From NCBI GenBank assembly GCA_013812515.1, contig JACCTI010000385.1:1-41058 (forward strand): a stretch of DNA of 41,058 bases, read 5' to 3'. Numbering within the stretch: position 1 is the first letter of the stretch; the number at the start of each line of letters is the position of its first letter. Made by a program: the position numbers and the translations under genes. This document shows, piece after piece, positions 1 through 8,266 of the stretch. The DNA comes from Chthoniobacterales bacterium. Lineage in GTDB: Bacteria > Verrucomicrobiota > Verrucomicrobiia > Chthoniobacterales > UBA10450. The notes below the pieces were generated by a model, which saw only the letters and a list, made by a program, of their open reading frames with translations, was not told the DNA's origin and did no database searches.

Positions 1-1596
1 GATGCCGTCGGTGTCGACTTCGATGACCTGCGCGCCTCTGGAGTTGAGCCAGTCGATCATCTTCTGCAGGAGCTCGCGCCCGATCTGCGTGACGCGCGCG
101 GCGGCGTCGAAATCGGCGAAGTGGCCCTGCGCGAAGCCGAGGTAGCCGTAGAAGCTGTTGATCAGGATTTTAAAGGTGTTCTGGAGCGCGTGGAGGTGTT
201 GCTGCTCGGCGCGACCGCTCGCCGCGCGCATGGCGGCTTTTGTTTCCAACCGAAACTTGCGCAGATCGGTGAGGAGGCTGCGAAAGATCTGGAGTTGATC
301 GGTGACCGGGAAGCAATCGAACTGCAGCATGACGCTCGGGTAGAGCGAGGCGATGTCGCAATGCCAGACGTCGCGCGCGACGCCGGTGAAGAACATCGCG
401 GTGTAGCCGCCCTCGAAGCCGCGCGCCATCGGCAACTCGGGGATGCTGTGGCGCCGGCGGAAGTATTCGCGGAGGAAGAGGGCGTTGATGCGGGTGGCGT
501 TGCCGCGCACGATTACGTCCTGGTAGTTGTAGGGAAAGATCTGCGCCTGGATGAAGTAGCTCGGGGTGAGGAGCTCGGCGATTGCGCGTGTTTCGCGCAC
601 CGCACAGAGGGCACGTTTTCGGAATTGCTCACTGTTCGTGAGATATTCGCGCTGGAGGTTTTTGCCTGTTAACGAAGAGAACTCCGCGCTGTCGCAGAAG
701 CCGAAGTGCTCCGCGACGTCCATGCGATCGAACCCGGTGAGGGTGCGCATGCCGACGTCGTAAAACTGCGCGAGCAGGAAGGTGTCGACGAAGTGACGCC
801 CATCCACGGTGAACTTCGGGTAGTCGATCGTCTTCTCCGCGATTTGCAGGCGGGAGGCGCGCGACCGCAGGAACCCGCCGCTGCGGCCCCAATCGAGTTT
901 TACCTTGGCTTTGCGCGCCCGAGTGACGAGATACGGCAGATCGAAGCGGAAGAGATCGTGGCCTTCGATCACGTCCGGATCGCGCTCTTTGATCAGAGTC
1001 GTTAGGCGCTTAAGCGCGTCGCGCTCGGATTCCTCGGGCTTCGCTGGATCGACGACGATCAGTTCTTCCCAGCCGCTGTTGTCGGAAAGCGCGATGCACG
1101 CGATGTGGTTGTTGTAGCCGGGGGCGCTGACCCCGGCGGGAGTGGCGTCGCCGCCAGAAGAACTGGGGTCAGCGCCCCCGGCTACAACGTCAATCACTTC
1201 GAGCTGGAGACGCTTCAGCTCCTCCAGCGCTAGACCTTTGAACAACGTCCGGCCGCTCGCGGTGAGGTAATGCTGCACCGGATCGCTGAACGCGAAGAAA
1301 GTGCGGCCGGCTTTCTTCAAACCATTGCGAAGCGCAATCAGCTCCTTCCAGCTATTGACCGTGATCAGCCAATTGTATTTCAGATCGCTCGCGAGCTTCT
1401 CCGCGTTTTCCATTCCGAGATCCGCGACATCCGCATCCGCCCAAACAAGCGGATGGAACGGCTCGACATCCACTACCGTGCTCCCGTCCTTTTCGCGCCG
1501 ATAAACGCGCACCGTCCCGGTGTCGCCCATCTCGATCGCGACAATCCGCTCACTCGAATCAGCGCCGAAGAGGAGCGTGTTTTCTTCAAAGGCCAT
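1..1596 (-). CDS. polB: Family B DNA polymerase, 3' end beyond window
   Basis: The reverse frame from ATG at 1596 stays open to the left edge and gives 532 residues. Polymerase motif A (DIASLYPS, residues 414-421), motif B (NSFYGYLG, 480-487) and motif C (DTDG, 528-531, at the edge) are all present, so this is a template-dependent DNA polymerase of the Pol II/archaeal B family, probably used in repair or lesion bypass. An N-terminal domain (1-130) precedes a 3'-5' exonuclease-like domain with an Exo II-like EGHDLFRFDLPYL (211-223). The Exo I position reads LQLEVI instead of the usual LDIE, and no clear YxxxD Exo III motif is visible, so proofreading may be lost (inference). Residues 137-162 are encoded by a 78-bp palindromic repeat inserted in frame. 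The gene diverges from the amidohydrolase gene at 1731. Confidence 0.93.
   Translation of the reverse strand, partial: MAFEENTLLFGADSSERIVAIEMGDTGTVRVYRREKDGSTVVDVEPFHPLVWADADVADLGMENAEKLASDLKYNWLITVNSWKELIALRNGLKKAGRTFFAFSDPVQHYLTASGRTLFKGLALEELKRLQLEVIDVVAGGADPSSSGGDATPAGVSAPGYNNHIACIALSDNSGWEELIVVDPAKPEESERDALKRLTTLIKERDPDVIEGHDLFRFDLPYLVTRARKAKVKLDWGRSGGFLRSRASRLQIAEKTIDYPKFTVDGRHFVDTFLLAQFYDVGMRTLTGFDRMDVAEHFGFCDSAEFSSLTGKNLQREYLTNSEQFRKRALCAVRETRAIAELLTPSYFIQAQIFPYNYQDVIVRGNATRINALFLREYFRRRHSIPELPMARGFEGGYTAMFFTGVARDVWHCDIASLYPSVMLQFDCFPVTDQLQIFRSLLTDLRKFRLETKAAMRAASGRAEQQHLHALQNTFKILINSFYGYLGFAQGHFADFDAAARVTQIGRELLQKMIDWLNSRGAQVIEVDTDGI
1111..1188. repeat. Palindromic element family A, copy 1, in frame inside polB
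   Basis: Two perfect 24-bp inverted arms (1111-1134 and 1165-1188, outer sequence GTTGTAGCCGGGGGCG) flank a 30-bp centre. The length is 78 bp, exactly 26 codons, and it adds a Gly/Ser/Pro/Ala-rich segment to the polymerase without breaking the frame. A second copy with the same outer arms lies at 30893-30981. No open frame for a transposase is present, so any mobility would need help from elsewhere in the genome. Confidence 0.9.
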
Positions 1597-1611
1597 TGCT
1601 CCTGAACAAAG

Positions 1612-1712
1612 AGAGAAAACGGATCAGGAAAACAGGAAAGCAGGAACGAATTTGGAGGGGAGAAAACCAGAAAGAGAAGCAAGCCCTTTCTGGGTTTCTG
1701 GTTTTCAAAATT
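1612..1712. repeat. Intergenic inverted repeat with 8-bp internal period
   Basis: The gap between polB and the divergent amidohydrolase gene is filled by short A/G-rich words repeating every 8 bp (CAGGAAAA, CAGGAAAG, CAGGAACG) on the left and TTTCTGGG, TTTCTGGT on the right. A perfect 12-bp inverted pair, GAAAACCAGAAA and TTTCTGGTTTTC, closes the structure. It covers most of the space where promoters for both divergent genes must lie. Confidence 0.7.
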
Positions 1713-1730
1713 TGTTTTATCTTCTTGGCC

Positions 1731-3068
1731 ATGAAGCTTCGCCTCCTCCTCGCGCTTTCACTCGCTCCCGCAGTCGCAGCGTTAGCTCAACAAACGCCAC
1801 AACAGATCGCCGACGCCGAGCTGCCATCGCTGATCACGATCTACAAAGACCTGCACACGCATCCCGAGCTTTCGACGCATGAAGAGCGCTCGGCCGGAAT
1901 CGTGGCGAAGGAACTCAAAGCGGCCGGATGTGAGGTGACAGAGCGCGTCGGCAAATATGAGAAGCCAAACCTCCAATGCTTCGGCGTGATCGGCGTAATG
2001 AAGAATGGCGACGGGCCAGTGGTCGCGATTCGCACCGATCTCGACGGGTTACCTGTGAAAGAGGAAACAGGCGTGCCGTACGCGAGCACCGTCATGACGA
2101 AGAATGACGCCGGGCAGGATGTGGGCGTGATGCACGCGTGCGGTCACGACATTCACATGTCGACCTTTATCGGCACGGCGCGTGCGCTCGGGAAACTGAA
2201 AGATAAGTGGCACGGCACGATCGTGTTCATCGGCCAACCCGCGGAAGAGACGGTAGGCGGCGCCCGGGCGCTCTTGAAGGACGGCCTCTACACGCGCTGG
2301 CCCAAGCCGGATTACGTGCTCGGATTGCACGACGATGCCGAGATCGCGACTGGGCAGATCGGCGTCACGGAAGGCTATTGCTACGCGAATGTGGATTCAG
2401 TCGACGTGAGCGTGAAAGGCGCCGGTGGTCACGGCGCGTATCCGCACAAGACGAAAGATCCGGTCGTGCTCGCGGCCGAGATCATCAACGGCTGGCAGAC
2501 AATCGCGAGCCGCGAAACCAATCCACACGACGATGTCGTGGTGACGGTCGGGTCAATCCACGGTGGCACAAAACACAACATCATCTCCGACGAAGTGAAG
2601 ATGCAGCTCACAGTCCGCACCTACAAGAAGGAGGTGCGCGACGTCGTGCTCGCGGCGATCGAGCGCATCGCGAAAGGCTGCGCGATCGCGGCCGGTTTGC
2701 CGCCCGAGAGGATGCCCGAGGTGCACGTGCGCGAAGATGAGTTCACCCCCGCGACCTATAACAATCCCGAGCTGACGAAGCGTGTTTCAGCCTCGCTGAA
2801 GAGCGCGATCGGCGCCGATAACGTAGTTCAAAAGGATCCGACAATGGGCGGCGAAGATTTTTCGGAATACAGTCTGCCGGAGCATTCGGTGCCAGCGTTC
2901 ATGTTCAATGTCGGTGCCGTCGATCCGGCGAAAGCAGCGGAGAGCAAGAACAACGGCACGCCGTTGCCAAGCCTGCATTCGAGTAAATTCGCGCCGGTGC
3001 CGGAGCCGACGATCCGCACGGGCATGATAGGGATGACCAGCGCCGTGCTCGATTTAATGAAGAAATAG
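1731..3068 (+). CDS. Exported M20-family amidohydrolase
   Basis: A 445-residue metallopeptidase-type amidohydrolase of the M20D group (hippurate or N-acyl-amino-acid hydrolase type). Metal-site motifs are visible: HACGHD, PAEET with the catalytic/metal Glu pair, the DLDGLP segment, and the late GGEDF motif. The start at 1731 is chosen because it gives a clean Sec signal peptide (KLRLLLALSLAPAVAALA, then AQQ); the frame is open further upstream to 1596 but that part lies in repeat sequence. The protein should act in the periplasm, probably removing acyl groups from amino-acid conjugates; the substrate cannot be read from sequence. Its 3' end converges with ftsZ across a palindromic repeat. The signal peptide has no lipobox. 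Confidence 0.9.
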   Translation: MKLRLLLALSLAPAVAALAQQTPQQIADAELPSLITIYKDLHTHPELSTHEERSAGIVAKELKAAGCEVTERVGKYEKPNLQCFGVIGVMKNGDGPVVAIRTDLDGLPVKEETGVPYASTVMTKNDAGQDVGVMHACGHDIHMSTFIGTARALGKLKDKWHGTIVFIGQPAEETVGGARALLKDGLYTRWPKPDYVLGLHDDAEIATGQIGVTEGYCYANVDSVDVSVKGAGGHGAYPHKTKDPVVLAAEIINGWQTIASRETNPHDDVVVTVGSIHGGTKHNIISDEVKMQLTVRTYKKEVRDVVLAAIERIAKGCAIAAGLPPERMPEVHVREDEFTPATYNNPELTKRVSASLKSAIGADNVVQKDPTMGGEDFSEYSLPEHSVPAFMFNVGAVDPAKAAESKNNGTPLPSLHSSKFAPVPEPTIRTGMIGMTSAVLDLMKK

Positions 3069-3075
3069 GGCGGCT

Positions 3076-3306
3076 GCGGTTCGGGTCTGGAGAGCGCAGG
3101 CTGCCAGCCTGCAGTTCTCGGCAGCTTGCCGAAAAGGTAAGCAGGCAAGAGAAAGGCGGACCGTGTTCGCTCAACGCTCCGTGATGCGATGCGGCTTGAG
3201 TGGGCACTCGAATACCACAGGACGTCCTGCCTCGCCGATCGTCACAGATTCATCCGGCAAGCTGCCGGATGCGAGCAGGCAGGCAGCCTGCGCTCCCCGG
3301 ACCGAA
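3076..3306. repeat. Composite palindromic element (family B) between convergent genes
   Basis: Two imperfect arms of about 42 bp (3088-3133 and 3251-3300) form a large inverted repeat. Each arm contains two smaller palindromes, GCAGGCTGCCAGCCTGC-like and CCGGCAAGCTGCCGG-like. The centre holds CAGGACGTCCTG, a perfect 12-bp palindrome, and a GAGTG/CACTC hairpin. It sits between the ends of the M20 gene and ftsZ, where it could fold in RNA from either strand and act as a bidirectional terminator; there is no T-tract. Confidence 0.8.
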
Positions 3307-3317
3307 GAACCGGCGCG

Positions 3318-4868
3318 CTATTTCACCCGGACGTTCTTGCGCAAAAATGTCGGGACGTCAAGGTCCTGGCCTTCCACGATCGTGGGCTCGCTCTTCTCGA
3401 AACGGCCGCGGGTCAGGGATTCGAACTGCAGCACTTCCTGCTTCGCCACAAGCTTCTCTGCCGCTTTCGGCTCCAGTGGCAAAATTGGTTTTTTCTTCGG
3501 CAGGATCACGCGCGGCTGCTGCGGTTCCGGCTGGGCAATTGGCTCCCGCAAGATTGGAGCGGGTGGAGTGGGCGGCGCTAGTGTGCCCACAGTCTCGAGA
3601 GGCGCTGGGTCAGGCGCCTGTTGCTGCGGGAAATCTTCGGTCAATTCCGGCTGTGGCAACGTTGTTTCGATTGTTTGTAATGGCCGCTCCAGGTGAAAAG
3701 GTTCGGTGAATTCCGGTTCGGGCAGCAGCGGCTCTGCTTCTCGTGGTGTGATTGCTTGCGCTTCCGCGATCTCCAGTTCCGGCTCAGGCGCTGGGATCGA
3801 TGGCGGCTCAAGAGCAGGCGCCGGTTCCGAGACCCGCGGAGGAGTCGCTGCAGTCGGAGCTTGAACGACCGGCTTCGCCGCGGCTTCCCCACTGCTGCCT
3901 AACGAACTAATGATCGTGACCGCGAGACGGTTCCCCATTCGTCCGTCGACGACCGTGCCGAAAAGGATCTGCGTTTCATTCCCGATGTGCCGGTTGAGTT
4001 CATGCATCAGAATCTCAACTTCCGACAACGTCATGGCAGGCCCGCCCGCGACCTGCACAAGAACGTTGTTCGCATCAGACAACATCCGGCCACGATCCAT
4101 GAGGGGATTTTTCAACGCCTGAGTTAAGGCATCATGCGCGCGGTTGTCGGAATCCGATTCACCGTAGCCGAAGAGGCAACGCGCATTGGGATTCTGCAAT
4201 GCAGAGAGAAGATCATCGAAGCCGATCCGGATCAGGCCTGGCCGCTGAATAAGGCTGATGATCGAGCGGAGGCTTTGGCTGATCGTGACGTCGGCCGCGG
4301 CAAAGGCTTGATGGATGCCAGCTTTAGGCGCCACCATATCGCCCATTAGATCATTCTCGAAGCAGATTACCGCGCTCGAAACTTCCTGGAGGCGCGCGAG
4401 CGCTTCCTGCGCCTGCGCTTTGCGCCGCTTGCCTTCAAACGCGAACGGCATGATCGCGAAGCTGATGAGGAGCGCTCCCGTTTCGCGCGCGAGTTCCGCA
4501 ACGACCGGCGCCGCGCCCGAACCAGTGCCGCCGCCCAAACCGGCACAGACGAAGATCATGCGGGCGTCGCCGAAGGCCGCGCGAGTTTCATCGGCGGCTT
4601 CAGAGGCAGCGTTGTAGCCCAGCTCCGGATCACCGCCCGTGCCCAAACCGCGAGTCACAGTGCGGCCGAGTTGGACTTTGTGCGAGGCGACTGAACTGGC
4701 GAGTGCCTGCACATCGGTGTTGGCGGCGATGAGGTCGCCTTTGTCGAGGCCATCGAGCACCATGCGATCGAGTGCATTGGAGCCGGCGCCGCCGACCCCG
4801 ATGACTTTGATCGGGATGATCTCTTCTTCGCGTTCCGGCAGGCTGTAGTTACGGCTGAGTTGAATCAT
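3318..4868 (-). CDS. ftsZ: Cell division GTPase FtsZ
   Basis: Tubulin-like GTPase (516 residues) that forms the Z-ring. The P-loop-like GVGGAGSNALDR (24-35), NTD at 50-52 and the tubulin signature GGGTGSG (112-118) are intact. After the GTPase domain (to about 325) comes a Pro/Glu-rich linker of about 170 residues and the C-terminal peptide DVPTFLRK that binds FtsA and other partners. The T7 loop, normally NxDxxD, reads RIGFDD (214-219), so the usual Asn and catalytic Asp are replaced by Arg and Gly. The start at 4868 (MIQLSRNY) is preferred over an in-frame ATG at 4913 that lies inside repeat DNA. It is the last gene of the dcw cluster, separated from ftsA by a repeat element. Confidence 0.96.
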   Translation of the reverse strand: MIQLSRNYSLPEREEEIIPIKVIGVGGAGSNALDRMVLDGLDKGDLIAANTDVQALASSVASHKVQLGRTVTRGLGTGGDPELGYNAASEAADETRAAFGDARMIFVCAGLGGGTGSGAAPVVAELARETGALLISFAIMPFAFEGKRRKAQAQEALARLQEVSSAVICFENDLMGDMVAPKAGIHQAFAAADVTISQSLRSIISLIQRPGLIRIGFDDLLSALQNPNARCLFGYGESDSDNRAHDALTQALKNPLMDRGRMLSDANNVLVQVAGGPAMTLSEVEILMHELNRHIGNETQILFGTVVDGRMGNRLAVTIISSLGSSGEAAAKPVVQAPTAATPPRVSEPAPALEPPSIPAPEPELEIAEAQAITPREAEPLLPEPEFTEPFHLERPLQTIETTLPQPELTEDFPQQQAPDPAPLETVGTLAPPTPPAPILREPIAQPEPQQPRVILPKKKPILPLEPKAAEKLVAKQEVLQFESLTRGRFEKSEPTIVEGQDLDVPTFLRKNVRVK

Positions 4869-4869
4869 T

Positions 4870-5000
4870 TTTAATTTCCAAGTTCCAAACCACCGGGCTC
4901 CAAAGAAACCCAAGGCCCAGCGAGCCGCTCATTATTCAATTGGCGCTTGGGAATTTGGAGCTTCTTTGGGATTTGGAACTTGGGCTTTGGGATTTCCGTT
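4870..5000. repeat. Heptad-repeat palindrome between ftsA and ftsZ
   Basis: The right part (4968-4995) is four 7-bp units of the form GGGATTT, GGAACTT or GGGCTTT. The left part (4873-4886) contains the inverted units AATTTCC and AAGTTCC, followed by further complementary words. The two sides can pair across a central spacer. On the coding strand the element becomes the ftsZ 5' leader and ends a few bases before its ATG. Confidence 0.8.
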
Positions 5001-5004
5001 TTCA

Positions 5005-6216
5005 CTAGCGCCTCCCGCTGAAGATTTTGCCGAAGAGGCGGCCAAGACCGCCCCGTGGCCGCCGATCCACCTGCACCGCTTGCGCATACTTGATCAGGCC
5101 AATCCCGGCGGAGAATTGGGGATTCTCGAAAGCGCTCGTTAGGCCGGACATGGATTGCGCATGGGCGACGCGCGCCGGCGCCTCGAAAATTTCCTCGGCC
5201 AGGTGATCGATGCCTTTGAGGTGGCTGCAACCGCCGGTGATAAAAATTCCTTCGCCGATGTAGTTGATGAACGGCTCCTCCTCGAGCTTGCGTTTCAGCA
5301 GCTCGAAAGTTTCGCGCAGCCGCAAATGAATGATCGTGTTCAACGTCTCGCGTTCGATCTCTTTGCCCGCGAATCCGGAGTCGTCTTTCAGCAGCACGGT
5401 TTCGCCTGGAAGCGAATTCCCGAGCGTGACGCCGCCTTCTTCCACCTTCAGCTTCTCCGCGCGAGTCATCGGGATACGCAGACCCATGGAGATGTCGTTT
5501 GTGATGTGATCGCCGCCCACCCCCAGGACGCCGCTCTGCTTCACCGCGCCGTCCACATAGAGGATGTAATCCGTCGTGCCGCCGCCGATATCGATCACGA
5601 GCGCGCCGAGATTTTTCTGGTGCGGTGTCAGGACGACTTGCGCGGCTGCCAGCGGGTTGAAGACGACGTCCTCCACTTCGAGCGGTAATTCTTTGACGCA
5701 GCGAATCGTGTTCTGAATTCGCGTGCGCACGCCGTGCACGATATGGAAATCCGCTTCCAAGCGTGCGGCCAGCATGCCAACGGGATTGAGCACGCCATCC
5801 TGACCGTCGACGTGATAATGCTGGATAATGGAATGCAAGAACGCGTTCTGGGATGGGATGCTGACCTCCCGCGCGTTCAGCTTTACGTCCTCGATGTCCT
5901 GCTCGTCGATCTCGTTGCGCTCTTCTGGCAGGCTCACAGTGCCCCGATTGTTGAAGCTCTGGATATGCGAGCCAGCCACGCCGACGTAGACGCTGCGGAT
6001 CATCACGTCGCTTTTCGTCTCCGCATCGACAACCGCCTCGTGGACGCACTTCATCGCAGTCTCGAAATCGACGATCTCGCCTTTGCGCACGCCGCGGGAT
6101 GGCGCTTGCCCCACGCCTAAAATCTTGATTGTCCCGTCGGCTCTCCCCTCGCCGACCACGACGCAGATTTTGGAAGTCCCAATCTCCAGCCCCACCATTA
6201 AGTCACTGCTCGCCAT
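5005..6216 (-). CDS. ftsA: Cell division protein FtsA
   Basis: Actin-fold ATPase of 403 residues that tethers FtsZ to the membrane and recruits later division proteins. The phosphate-1 motif GLEIGTSK near the N-terminus and the phosphate-2 motif IDIGGGTTD are present. The C-terminus LGRLFGKIFSGRR has the basic, amphipathic look of the FtsA membrane-targeting helix. It starts one base after ftsQ ends, implying translational coupling, and is followed by the heptad element and ftsZ. Length is normal for the family. Confidence 0.96.
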   Translation of the reverse strand: MASSDLMVGLEIGTSKICVVVGEGRADGTIKILGVGQAPSRGVRKGEIVDFETAMKCVHEAVVDAETKSDVMIRSVYVGVAGSHIQSFNNRGTVSLPEERNEIDEQDIEDVKLNAREVSIPSQNAFLHSIIQHYHVDGQDGVLNPVGMLAARLEADFHIVHGVRTRIQNTIRCVKELPLEVEDVVFNPLAAAQVVLTPHQKNLGALVIDIGGGTTDYILYVDGAVKQSGVLGVGGDHITNDISMGLRIPMTRAEKLKVEEGGVTLGNSLPGETVLLKDDSGFAGKEIERETLNTIIHLRLRETFELLKRKLEEEPFINYIGEGIFITGGCSHLKGIDHLAEEIFEAPARVAHAQSMSGLTSAFENPQFSAGIGLIKYAQAVQVDRRPRGGLGRLFGKIFSGRR

Positions 6217-6217
6217 G

Positions 6218-7312
6218 CTAATTCTTCTTTCCGCGTTCCACTCGCACCGCCCGGCGAATTTTCGGCTCCTTCGGCTCAGATGCGGTTGCTTTTCGTTTCG
6301 TCGCCGCCGGCGTTACCTCGGGTTTCGTTCCCGGCTGCACGGGCGTTGCCTTTAGGATTTTCGGTTCCTCGCCTTCCGGGTCGATCGTTTCGTTGATGAT
6401 TTCCGTGGGCGACTTCGTGAACGTGACCGGGATATTTCGCTGCACGAGCAGGTTAACAGTCTCGAGCTCGCGCTCCGAATCATCTGAGTAAACCAGAAAC
6501 TGCTCCAGCCGCTGTAGCTGGGAATCGAGATCGTCAAAACCGAAGGTCACCCGCGTGTAATTCTTATCGGTCACGATTAGGCAATATCCTTTTGAAACGT
6601 CGATCTCCCGAATCTGGAACCGCGTTTGCATGAAGCTGCGCGTGCTCAGTCGCAGCAACTCGAGCGCAGCCTCAACCTCAAATGATTCGACGACTTTGCC
6701 GGGCTCGAGTGGCTCGTTCCCGCAGCCGGCGATCACCGGCAAACCGAGGTATTCCGGGAGCAGCTTCTTCTCTTTCATGAGCACGCCCCGCGCGTCAACC
6801 AGGAACGCAGCCTCCGACGCAAAGGGATCGAGCACGTCTTTGTCCGAACTAATCCAGGCGACCGGTTTGCGTTCGACAATCTGAATGTTGATTTGGCCCG
6901 GCATGTTGCGCACGACCTGCACTTCATCCACCTGCGCGAGTTGCTGGAGCTGATCGTGCACGCGCGCGAGGTTGACGCTGAAGATGTTCTCACCTTCGCG
7001 GAGCTCCGCGGCTTGCAGGACCTGCTCACGCTGCAAGGTCCCGTCCGTCCGCACTTCGATCCTGCTCAGGCGATAATCAGGATTCTCGAAGAAGAGCCGC
7101 TTCGCTCCGAAGCGCACGCCGTATACCACACTGGCGAGTGCGAGCACGCTCAAGATCACTTTGGATGTCACCACGAGGATGCGCTTGTTCCGATGATGCG
7201 TGGCGATGTGCGAGCGGACCTTCACATCGAGCAGATGTTGCTGGCGACGCTGGCGCGTATTCGAGACGCGCTGGTTTCTCGCGCGCGCCGGTTCTTTGAC
7301 GAGGCGGCTCAT
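6218..7312 (-). CDS. ftsQ: Cell division protein FtsQ/DivIB
   Basis: Bitopic division protein of 364 residues. A basic cytoplasmic N-terminus (about 45 residues) is followed by one membrane span (ILVVTSKVILSVLALASVVYG) and a POTRA-type domain beginning near YRLSRIEV, then the FtsQ beta domain. The C-terminal 60 residues are low-complexity, rich in Lys, Pro and Glu. It connects FtsL/FtsB-type proteins with the septal synthase in the periplasm. It overlaps ddl by 4 bp (ATGA) and abuts ftsA, in the classical ddl-ftsQ-ftsA-ftsZ order. Family sequence is poorly conserved, so position in the cluster supports the call strongly. Confidence 0.9.
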   Translation of the reverse strand: MSRLVKEPARARNQRVSNTRQRRQQHLLDVKVRSHIATHHRNKRILVVTSKVILSVLALASVVYGVRFGAKRLFFENPDYRLSRIEVRTDGTLQREQVLQAAELREGENIFSVNLARVHDQLQQLAQVDEVQVVRNMPGQINIQIVERKPVAWISSDKDVLDPFASEAAFLVDARGVLMKEKKLLPEYLGLPVIAGCGNEPLEPGKVVESFEVEAALELLRLSTRSFMQTRFQIREIDVSKGYCLIVTDKNYTRVTFGFDDLDSQLQRLEQFLVYSDDSERELETVNLLVQRNIPVTFTKSPTEIINETIDPEGEEPKILKATPVQPGTKPEVTPAATKRKATASEPKEPKIRRAVRVERGKKN

Positions 7313-8241
7313 GCGCGGGCGCTTCCTCGCGCAACTTTCGACAGTTCGATGATGCGCGCGCAGAGTTGCGGATAACTGATGCCGGCGGCGGCGGCCGCTT
7401 CGGGCAACAAACTCACCTCCGTCATTCCGGGAATGGTGTTGATCTCCAGGACCGTCGGTTCACCCGCTTCGGGCAAGATAATGTCGACGCGCGAGTAAAC
7501 CTTCAGGCCTAACGAGCGATGCGCGCGCAGCGCCAGATCCTGAATCGCGCGCGTTTGTTCCTCCGGGATGTGCGCCGGACAAACGTGCTGCGCCCCGCCT
7601 CCCGCACTCGGGTTCAGGAACGGATATTTGTTCGCGAAATCGTAGAAGCCGCCTTTCGGGATGATTTCCAGAATGGGCAGCGCCTGATCACCCAGGATAC
7701 CGATCGTCAGCTCTCGCCCGCGGATGAATTTCTCGACGAGGAATTCGCGATCGTATTTGACCGCATTCGCAAGTGCGTTATCAACCTCGTTTTCTCGCTT
7801 CACAATGTAGACGCCCACGGTCGAGCCATCTCGTGGCACTTTGATCACGAGCGGCACCTGCATCGAAGGGCGCGCGCCAATGCGAATGACTTCGGACTCG
7901 GGCGTGGCCACCCCGTGGGCACGGAATCGTTCCTTCGACAGGATCTTGTCGAAGGCGAGCCGGCTCTCTTCGACACCATCGCCGGTGTAAGCGATGCCGC
8001 GCTCCTCCAAGATCTGCTGGATCTGTCCGTCCTCGCCGAACGTGCCGTGGATAGTGAGAAAGGCAATCTCTGCATCGTGCGGCACTTCGAAGTCCGGCCC
8101 GCGCACATCCACGTCCTGGACATTCGCGCCTAACGAGCGCAGCGCATTCGACACGCCAGCGGCCGTCGCAAGTGAAACGTCGCGCTCCGATCCCGGTCCG
8201 CCTTTCAGGACTGCGATGTGTTTTCCCGTGAGCGTGTTCAT
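7309..8241 (-). CDS. ddl: D-alanine--D-alanine ligase
   Basis: ATP-grasp ligase of 310 residues that makes the D-Ala-D-Ala dipeptide for peptidoglycan precursors in the cytoplasm. Visible family features are GGPGSERDVSLATA at the N-terminus, TIHGTFGEDGQIQ, ATP-grasp Lys residues around VIKVPRDGSTVG, and the C-terminal EINTIPGMTEVSLLP. Length is typical for DdlB. It lies 25 bp after murCB and overlaps ftsQ by 4 bp. Confidence 0.96.
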   Translation of the reverse strand: MNTLTGKHIAVLKGGPGSERDVSLATAAGVSNALRSLGANVQDVDVRGPDFEVPHDAEIAFLTIHGTFGEDGQIQQILEERGIAYTGDGVEESRLAFDKILSKERFRAHGVATPESEVIRIGARPSMQVPLVIKVPRDGSTVGVYIVKRENEVDNALANAVKYDREFLVEKFIRGRELTIGILGDQALPILEIIPKGGFYDFANKYPFLNPSAGGGAQHVCPAHIPEEQTRAIQDLALRAHRSLGLKVYSRVDIILPEAGEPTVLEINTIPGMTEVSLLPEAAAAAGISYPQLCARIIELSKVARGSARA

Positions 8242-8266
8242 GGGAGCAATTCCGGGGACCGCACAC

